From NCBI GenBank assembly GCA_030039915.1, contig JASHUP010000040.1, positions 1 to 10,850 of the forward strand: a DNA stretch of 10,850 nucleotides, written 5' to 3'. The position numbers and the translations under genes were made by a program. Within the stretch, counting starts at the first letter, position 1; every line of letters starts with the position of its first letter. A model generated the notes under the pieces. That model had not been told where the DNA came from. It saw only the letters and a list, made by a program, of their open reading frames with translations, and did no database searches. This DNA is from Thermoplasmata archaeon (lineage in GTDB: Archaea > Thermoplasmatota > Thermoplasmata > UBA184). Of this stretch, positions 6,506 through 10,850 are shown one piece after another.

Positions 6506-6513
6506 TTCTTAGA
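6506..6513 (-). promoter_or_regulatory. Putative TATA box for the KaiC-like gene
   Basis: The minus strand reads TCTAAGAA, centred about 27 nt before the ATG at 6482, the spacing expected for a leaderless archaeal transcript. If real, the KaiC-like gene and the 74-aa gene can be transcribed independently of the cNMP-domain gene. Confidence 0.42.
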
Positions 6514-6536
6514 ATGATGCCCGGCGATAGGCGATT

Positions 6537-6692
6537 TTACTGACGGTAAACGCGCTCCATGTTCCGGAACGAATCGATCGAGATCCGGTACACGGGACCG
6601 GCCATTCCGTCACCCGACGCCTCGAATCCGTTTTGGACCGGACCGAGAGGTCGGCCGGTCGAACGGTCCCCCACCCACACCGCGGGTCTCAA
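6537..6692 (-). CDS. 51-aa conserved-looking small protein overlapping the cNMP-domain gene
   Basis: A short frame starts with TTG at 6692, overlapping the stop of the preceding gene (TTGA), and ends with TAA at 6537-6539. The peptide begins LRPAVWVGDRSTGRPLG and ends with GPVYRISIDSFRNMERVYRQ. This is a balanced composition with aromatic and hydrophobic residues spaced as in beta strands, unlike the Arg/Pro/Ser-rich products of non-coding frames in this GC-rich DNA. Third codon positions follow the genome's GC bias. Alternative starts are GTG at 6680 or 6674. The opposite-strand frame over the same bases looks non-coding. It is probably translated by coupling to the upstream gene. No family is recognised and no Cys/His metal site is present. 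Confidence 0.5.
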   Translation of the reverse strand: MRPAVWVGDRSTGRPLGPVQNGFEASGDGMAGPVYRISIDSFRNMERVYRQ

Positions 6693-7123
6693 TCCTCGGG
6701 TGCCGGAGCGGTGGTGCGGAGGCGCTTCACCATCTCCTTAAGGAGCGCCTTGAGCGCGTCCGAATCCTTCCCGACGGACGACCAGAACTCCCAGGAGTAG
6801 AGAACGAGGCATCGGGAGCGGGTCGCCGCCTTCACGCTCGCGGTCCTCGGCTGCTCGTCGAGGAGCGCCATCTCCCCGAAGAACTGGCCCGGACCGAGCG
6901 ACGCGACGATCTTGCCGGCTTTCTCGACGTTCACCTTGCCGTCGACGATGAAGTAGAAGCCGACCGACTTCTCGCCTTCCTTCACGATCGTGTCACCGGC
7001 GTTGTACGACCGGTCGTTCGCGGTCGCCGAGAGGGTATGCATCAATTTCTTGCTGAGTCCCGAAAACAGCGGGGTCTTGCTCAGCTGGTCCCGGACATCC
7101 GTCCCCGCGCTCGAGCCCAACAT
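6689..7123 (-). CDS. Stand-alone cyclic-nucleotide-binding (cNMP/CAP_ED) domain protein
   Basis: The 144-aa protein consists almost entirely of one CAP/CRP-type nucleotide-binding beta-barrel. TPLFSGLSKKLMHTL (17-31) is the entry helix, and the barrel has AGDTIVKEGE (42-51) and FYFIVDGKVNV (56-66). The phosphate-binding cassette FGEMALLDEQPRTASV (82-97) has the conserved Gly-Glu (G83, E84) and Arg-Thr-Ala (R93-A95), so ligand binding looks intact. There is no DNA-binding helix-turn-helix: after the barrel only a C-helix (DALKALLKEMVKRLR) and a short tail remain. It is probably a sensor acting by protein contact, or a dimer. ATG 7123 is chosen over ATG 7168 because family similarity begins soon after it and a TATA-like CATCTATCG lies about 34 nt upstream. 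The gene diverges from hemA and overlaps the 51-aa gene. Ligand identity is unknown. Confidence 0.82.
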   Translation of the reverse strand: MLGSSAGTDVRDQLSKTPLFSGLSKKLMHTLSATANDRSYNAGDTIVKEGEKSVGFYFIVDGKVNVEKAGKIVASLGPGQFFGEMALLDEQPRTASVKAATRSRCLVLYSWEFWSSVGKDSDALKALLKEMVKRLRTTAPAPED

Positions 7124-7152
7124 TCCGACCGCCGTCCCCCGAGGAGGCACAC

Positions 7153-7162
7153 CGATAGATGA
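7153..7162 (-). promoter_or_regulatory. Putative TATA box for the cNMP-domain gene
   Basis: The minus strand reads TCATCTATCG, centred about 34 nt before the ATG at 7123, which would leave a short leader. It lies within the coding region of the alternative ATG 7168, which argues against that longer start. Confidence 0.35.
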
Positions 7163-7203
7163 ACCCATTGGGGTGCCGTCCCCGCGGGCGAGGGTCGTGG
7201 GTT

Positions 7204-7220
7204 CGGGCCCCGAGGGCCCG
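7204..7220 (+). repeat. Perfect inverted repeat between the cNMP-domain gene and hemA
   Basis: CGGGCCC, a 3-nt CGA spacer, then GGGCCCG form a perfect 7-bp dyad about 20 nt upstream of the hemA TATA-like box. The position suits an operator or a bidirectional boundary element, but all-GC dyads arise readily in such DNA. Confidence 0.3.
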
Positions 7221-7240
7221 TCCGGGGTTCGTACATCGTC

Positions 7241-7249
7241 TCATAAAGT
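7241..7249 (+). promoter_or_regulatory. hemA: Putative TATA box of the hem operon
   Basis: TCATAAAGT is the only AT-rich island in the divergent intergenic region that faces hemA. Its centre is about 31 nt before GTG 7276, placing the transcript start a few bases upstream of that codon. No other clear promoter is seen before hemC, hemD or hemB, which supports one polycistronic mRNA. Confidence 0.5.
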
Positions 7250-7275
7250 CCCCCGGAGAATCCAGAGCCCGGTCC

Positions 7276-8571
7276 GTGGAGTCGTTGCTGCCCACCGCAC
7301 CGGCGATGCATGCCGGGCCTCCGGGTCCGGCCGTTTCTCCCTACGACTCGTCCCGGGACGCCGGGCCGCTCGTGACGCCGCTCTCCCTCGTCGGGCTCGA
7401 ATTCAGCCTCGACACGGCCTCGCTCGACGCGCTCGAGAGCGTGAGCCGGACCGTCTCGCGAGTTCGGGTCGCGGAGTGGTTCGCTCGCTTTTCCGGGACC
7501 GACGAGGTCGCGCTCTTGTCGACCTGCCATCGGGTGGAGCTCGTGCTCCTGCTCCGGTTTCGGGAGGAGCTGGACCGGTGGTGGGGGGCGCTCCCCGGGA
7601 ATCGGAGCTCCTGGACGATCCGGGAAGGACGGGAGGCGGTCCACCACCTGTTCCGCGTGGCCGCGGGCCGAGAGTCGCTCGCGATCGGTGAAGCGGAGGT
7701 TCGCCACCAGGTTCGGGCCGCCGGATTCTCCGTCGAGACGCGCCACCCTCGACCCGTACTGCAGGACCTGTTCGCCCGGGCGGCCGAGGCGGCCGAGCGG
7801 GTCGCTCCCACCGTTCCTCCCTCGCGCTCGATCGCGGCCGTCGCCGCGGCGCGTCTGCTCCGTCTCGTCCCCCGGCCAAACCCCCGCGTGGTGGTGGTCG
7901 GGTCCGGGACGGTGGGCCGGCAGGTCGTCGAGAGTCTCTCCGCCTCGGCGCGGGTGACGGTCGTCTTCCATCAGAAGCCTCCGCCGGAGCCGTTCCTCGA
8001 CTCCACGCGATCTCGCGCGGTCTCCCTCGCGCATCTGACCCAGGAGATCGCATCCTCCGACGCCGTGATCACGGCCGCCAAGTTCGGCAATCACGGTCTT
8101 CATGCCACCGACCTTCCGCGCGACCGACCGCTCGTGCTGGTCGACCTCGGGGTGCCTCGCAACATCGATCCCGGGGTCCGCGAGCTGCCGAACGTCCGGC
8201 TGGTCGACCTCGAGGAGCTGCACGCGCTCTCGGGAGGGATGTCGGCCACGGACGACGGGGACGCCCGAGTGGAGGAGCTCGCCGAGCGCTTCTCCGACCG
8301 GCTCGAGCGACAGCTCCTCGAACCGTGGGTCGACGCCGTCCGACGCGCGGCCGAGGAGGTCCGACGCGCCGAACTCGCCCACGCCCGCACCTACCTGGGT
8401 CCTCTCGACCCGGACCAGGAAGCCGCGATCGAGCGGCTCACGCAACGGTTGGTCGCCCGCCTCCTGGTCGGGCCAACAGAGCGTATCCGCTCTCTTCCGC
8501 CCGGGCCCGAGGGCGACCTTCCCCGTCGGATCGCCTTCGGACTGCTTCGGGCCCCCTCGGCCGAGCCGTGA
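7276..8571 (+). CDS. hemA: Glutamyl-tRNA reductase
   Basis: This NADPH-dependent enzyme reduces glutamyl-tRNA(Glu) to glutamate-1-semialdehyde, the committed step of C5 tetrapyrrole synthesis. The 431-aa protein shows the catalytic domain with nucleophile C84 in LSTCHRVE (most relatives have STCNR), the substrate-site run AAGRESLAIGEAEVRHQV, the Rossmann fingerprint VVVVGSGTVGR (G209, G211, G214), the VDLGVPRNIDP segment and a C-terminal dimerisation helix bundle ending in a RLVARLLVGPTERIR block. Family proteins normally start about 5-10 residues before the first strand (here SLVGLEFS). Starting at GTG 7276 gives an N-terminal extension of about 35 Pro/Ala/Ser-rich residues; ATG 7306 would shorten it by ten. 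GTG 7276 fits the promoter position better. The stop overlaps the hemC start (GTGA), implying coupled translation. Feedback by haem is known for some bacterial homologues but not visible here. Confidence 0.93.
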   Translation: MESLLPTAPAMHAGPPGPAVSPYDSSRDAGPLVTPLSLVGLEFSLDTASLDALESVSRTVSRVRVAEWFARFSGTDEVALLSTCHRVELVLLLRFREELDRWWGALPGNRSSWTIREGREAVHHLFRVAAGRESLAIGEAEVRHQVRAAGFSVETRHPRPVLQDLFARAAEAAERVAPTVPPSRSIAAVAAARLLRLVPRPNPRVVVVGSGTVGRQVVESLSASARVTVVFHQKPPPEPFLDSTRSRAVSLAHLTQEIASSDAVITAAKFGNHGLHATDLPRDRPLVLVDLGVPRNIDPGVRELPNVRLVDLEELHALSGGMSATDDGDARVEELAERFSDRLERQLLEPWVDAVRRAAEEVRRAELAHARTYLGPLDPDQEAAIERLTQRLVARLLVGPTERIRSLPPGPEGDLPRRIAFGLLRAPSAEP

Positions 8572-9476
8572 CGGAACCGATCCGGGTGGGCACCCGGCGG
8601 AGTCGTCTCGCGAGGGTCCAGACCGACTGGGTCCTCGCGCGCTTGCGCCGGGCCGCTCCCGAGGCGCGGTTCGAGCCCGTTCCCGTCGACACGAGCGGCG
8701 ACCGGGACCGCTCGGTCGGGAGCTCCCCCGATTTCACGGACACCATCGACCGCGCGCTCCTTCGCGGAGAGGTCGACCTCGCCGTCCACAGCGCGAAGGA
8801 CCTGCCGGTCGCGCTCGAGCGCGGACTCGTCCTCCTAGCGTGTCCGTCCCGGGCCAACCCCCGCGACTGTCTCGTCCTCGCTGCTCCGCACCGTGCCGCT
8901 CCCCTTCCCCGGGGGGCTCGCGTGGGGTCGAGCAGTCTGCGCCGCCGCGCTCAGCTCCTTCGATGGCGACCCGACCTTTCGATCGTCGAGATCCGTGGTA
9001 ACGTCGACACCCGGATGGACCTCGTGACCGCCGGGAAACTCGACGCGGCCATCCTCGCGGTCGCGGGAGTGTCCCGCCTCGGACGCGCCACTGAAATCGG
9101 CCGGGTCCTCCCCGCTACGACCTTCCTTCCTGCCCCCGCCCAGGGGGCGCTCGCGGTCGTCGCACGAACCGGCGATCGGGCGCTCGCATCGACCGGACAC
9201 CTCATCGACCACGCGGCGACCCACGCGTGCGTCACGGCGGAACGCCGGTTCGCGGAAGCGCTCGGCGGGGATTGCGATGTGCCGCTCGGCGCGCTGGCGA
9301 CCGTCCGCGGACGAACCCTCTCGCTGAACGGTGAAGTCCTCTCCCCGGACGGCCGCGTGAGCGTCCGTCGGCAGCGCGTTGGACCGATCGCCAGTGCAGC
9401 ACGCGTGGGGTCGACCCTCGGCGAGGAGATGCGGGTCCGGGGCGCGCTCGAATTGTTCGCGGGCCGACGCCGGTAG
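8568..9476 (+). CDS. hemC: Hydroxymethylbilane synthase (porphobilinogen deaminase)
   Basis: The enzyme polymerises four porphobilinogen units to hydroxymethylbilane on a covalently bound dipyrromethane cofactor. The 302-aa chain has the N-terminal VGTRRSRLARVQTD (usually GTRxSxLAxxQ), the active-site aspartate loop HSAKDLP, the arginine-rich substrate site GSSSLRRRAQLL and EIRGNVDTR, APAQGALAV, and the cofactor-anchoring cysteine in GGDCDVPLGALA. The length is normal for the family. The first strand begins within six residues of the GTG start, which supports that start; GTG 8568 overlaps the hemA TGA by one reading step (GTGA). hemD follows after 7 nt. All catalytic signatures are present, so activity is expected. 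Confidence 0.94.
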   Translation: MTEPIRVGTRRSRLARVQTDWVLARLRRAAPEARFEPVPVDTSGDRDRSVGSSPDFTDTIDRALLRGEVDLAVHSAKDLPVALERGLVLLACPSRANPRDCLVLAAPHRAAPLPRGARVGSSSLRRRAQLLRWRPDLSIVEIRGNVDTRMDLVTAGKLDAAILAVAGVSRLGRATEIGRVLPATTFLPAPAQGALAVVARTGDRALASTGHLIDHAATHACVTAERRFAEALGGDCDVPLGALATVRGRTLSLNGEVLSPDGRVSVRRQRVGPIASAARVGSTLGEEMRVRGALELFAGRRR

Positions 9477-9483
9477 GGGACGC

Positions 9484-10248
9484 ATGACGCCGTCGACCCC
9501 TCCCACGGTCGTGCTGCTCTCGGCTCCCGGAACGCTCGGTGGGATCGGCTCCCCGCTTCGTCGGTCGGGAATTCGGCTCGTTCGGCTCACGTCCGTCGAC
9601 CCACGGCCCATCGACCCGGGCGACTGGCTCGGACGCATCGAGCGGGCTCCGACCCCCGATACGGTCGTGGTCACCAGCCGCAACGCGGTGCGGGCGGGGG
9701 TGCGACCGTGGCGTCGATCGTCCGGGGGATTCCGGCCGTCGGTCGAGTTCTGGGCGGCCGGCCCGGGGACGGCCGAGGCCCTCCGACGCGCCGGGATTCG
9801 AGCGGTCCGTCGTCCGCCCGGCGCCGGCGCGGGGGCAATCGCGAAGGCGCTCAGCAGGGGAGCGCGCCGAACGATCGTCTACTTCCGGTCCGACGTCGCC
9901 GGGCCGGTGCTCGCTCGCACGCTGCGGCGCGCCGGCCACCGCGTCGTCGACGTGGTCGTCTACGGGGTGGCGGATCCCCTTCCCTTCTCCCCCCGGGACC
10001 GTCGCCAGATCGCTTCCGCGGACGTGCTCGTCGTGACGAGCCCTTCGGGTCTCTCGGCGTTGCGGCGCCGATTGGACCGGCGGGAATTCGTCCGACTCTC
10101 CCGGTCCGCTCGCCTCGTGGTACTCGGCGAGCGCTCCCGGCGGGCGGCCGCCGGACACGGATTCCGGCACACCTCCGTCGCGCCGTCGACCACGGCGCAA
10201 CGATTTACCCATCATCTGCTCCGGGAACTTCGCGATGCCCGCGGCTAG
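9484..10248 (+). CDS. hemD: Uroporphyrinogen-III synthase
   Basis: HemD closes hydroxymethylbilane with inversion of ring D to give uroporphyrinogen III, the branch point to sirohaem, haem, cobalamin and F430. The family is poorly conserved in sequence, but this 254-aa protein shows its two-domain pattern: VVVTSRNAVRA and VEFWAAGPGTAEALRRAGI in the first pass, IVYFRSDVAGPVLARTLRRAGHRVVDVVVYGV as the linker and repeat (about 130-162), then DVLVVTSPSGLSALRR and RLVVLGERSRRAA with the closing STTAQRFTHHLL. Position between hemC and hemB supports the call. ATG 9484 lies 7 nt after the hemC stop with GGGGA just upstream. The 3' end overlaps hemB by 14 nt. Confidence 0.9.
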   Translation: MTPSTPPTVVLLSAPGTLGGIGSPLRRSGIRLVRLTSVDPRPIDPGDWLGRIERAPTPDTVVVTSRNAVRAGVRPWRRSSGGFRPSVEFWAAGPGTAEALRRAGIRAVRRPPGAGAGAIAKALSRGARRTIVYFRSDVAGPVLARTLRRAGHRVVDVVVYGVADPLPFSPRDRRQIASADVLVVTSPSGLSALRRRLDRREFVRLSRSARLVVLGERSRRAAAGHGFRHTSVAPSTTAQRFTHHLLRELRDARG

Positions 10249-10850
10249 GCGCTCAGCGGCTCGTGGCGGCGAGCCCTCTCCCTTGGCGACCCGGCTTCGG
10301 CGGTTGCGCCGGACGGTCGCGCTTCGGGACTGGGTCGCCGAGACCGAAGTCGATGTCCGCCGCCTCGTCTACCCGATCTTCGTCCGACCCGGCGGTGGGT
10401 CCGCCGAGCCGATTGCCTCGCTGCCGGGGGTGCTTCGCTACCCCGTCCGCGACCTCCCATCGCTCTCGCGCCAGCTCGACGACGAGGGGGTCCGCGCCGT
10501 CCTGCTGTTCGGCGTGGCTCGGTCGAAGGACCCCGAGGGCCGGGAGGCGTGGGCGGCCGAGGGGATCGTCCCCCAGGCGATCCGCGCGATCAAACGGGCC
10601 GCTCCCGGACTGGTGGTCGTCACCGACGTCTGCCTCTGCGCCTACACCACGCACGGCCACTGCGGCGTCGTCCGGAACGGCGTTGTCGCGAACGACGCAT
10701 CGGTCGAGCGGCTCGGACGGGTCGCGGTGGCGCACGCGAACGCGGGCGCGGACGTGGTCGCTCCGAGCGCGATGATGGACGGGCAGGTTGCGGGGCTTCG
10801 CGCCGCTTTGGACGGCGCCGGGCACGAGGAGACGGCCATTCTCTCCTACG
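10235..10850 (+). CDS. hemB: Porphobilinogen synthase (delta-aminolevulinate dehydratase), 3' end outside the window
   Basis: The enzyme condenses two 5-aminolevulinate molecules to porphobilinogen. The visible 205 residues include the conserved start TRLRRLRRTVALRDWV (18-33), RLVYPIFVRPGG, SLPGVLRYPV, VLLFGV with KDPEG, VVTDVCLCAYTTHGHCG and APSAMMDGQVAGLRAALD. C133, C135 and C143 form the three-cysteine site of the zinc-dependent type, rather than the aspartate-rich magnesium type. The window ends at AILSY, just before the expected first active-site lysine, so catalysis cannot be fully verified. ATG 10235 lies inside hemD (14-nt overlap), suggesting translational coupling. An N-terminal extension of about 17 residues rich in Ala/Arg/Ser precedes the fold, so a later TTG could also be used. 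Confidence 0.92.
   Translation, partial: MPAARRSAARGGEPSPLATRLRRLRRTVALRDWVAETEVDVRRLVYPIFVRPGGGSAEPIASLPGVLRYPVRDLPSLSRQLDDEGVRAVLLFGVARSKDPEGREAWAAEGIVPQAIRAIKRAAPGLVVVTDVCLCAYTTHGHCGVVRNGVVANDASVERLGRVAVAHANAGADVVAPSAMMDGQVAGLRAALDGAGHEETAILSY

Noticed and set aside
6559..6741. 60-aa plus-strand frame opposite the 51-aa ORF
   Set aside because: Its Pro/Arg/Ser-rich product lacks protein-like patterning, and the minus-strand frame over the same bases is more convincing.
9708..10775. Long plus-strand frame across hemD and hemB
   Set aside because: It runs out of frame with both hem genes and has a wrong-frame composition; hemD and hemB motifs are in the other frames.

Overview
The window is GC-rich (G/C dominates third codon positions) and gene-dense, and it looks like archaeal chromosome. 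The signs are TATA-like boxes 26-28 nt upstream of several start codons (which suggests leaderless transcripts), many GTG starts, small zinc-ribbon proteins, a KaiC/Rad55-superfamily protein, and a hemA-hemC-hemD-hemB tetrapyrrole cluster starting from Glu-tRNA. A GC-rich uncultivated euryarchaeal lineage, perhaps Thermoplasmatota-like, is my best guess. That placement is inference. I see no insertion sequence, CRISPR array, tRNA, rRNA or other sign of recent transfer.

Layout. Positions 1-328 (minus) hold the start of a two-helix membrane protein cut by the left edge. Three plus-strand genes follow, each separated by 118-162 nt and so probably expressed separately: a YbaK/ProX-type aminoacyl-tRNA deacylase domain fused to a HAD hydrolase (520-1728), an M28 zinc peptidase with no visible signal peptide (1891-3426), and a small metallo-beta-lactamase-fold hydrolase related to RNase Z (3547-4287).

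A block of six minus-strand genes converges on these. In transcription order it contains: a stand-alone cyclic-nucleotide-binding domain (7123-6689); an overlapping 51-aa ORF (6692-6537); a RecA/KaiC-like protein that has lost its Walker A motif (6482-5706); a 74-aa Cys/His-rich protein with a near-ideal Shine-Dalgarno (5693-5469); a GDT1/UPF0016-type cation transporter with a degenerate first motif (5334-4681); and a 76-aa zinc-ribbon protein (4544-4314). A strong G-quadruplex motif lies in the leader of the transporter gene. This block is the least explained part of the window.

Divergent from the cNMP-domain gene, positions 7276-10850 hold hemA, hemC, hemD and hemB, tightly packed with overlaps or a 7-nt gap. 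Together they take glutamyl-tRNA to uroporphyrinogen III, except for the glutamate-1-semialdehyde aminomutase step (hemL), which is not in the window. hemB is cut by the right edge. No gene-free stretch exceeds about 190 nt.
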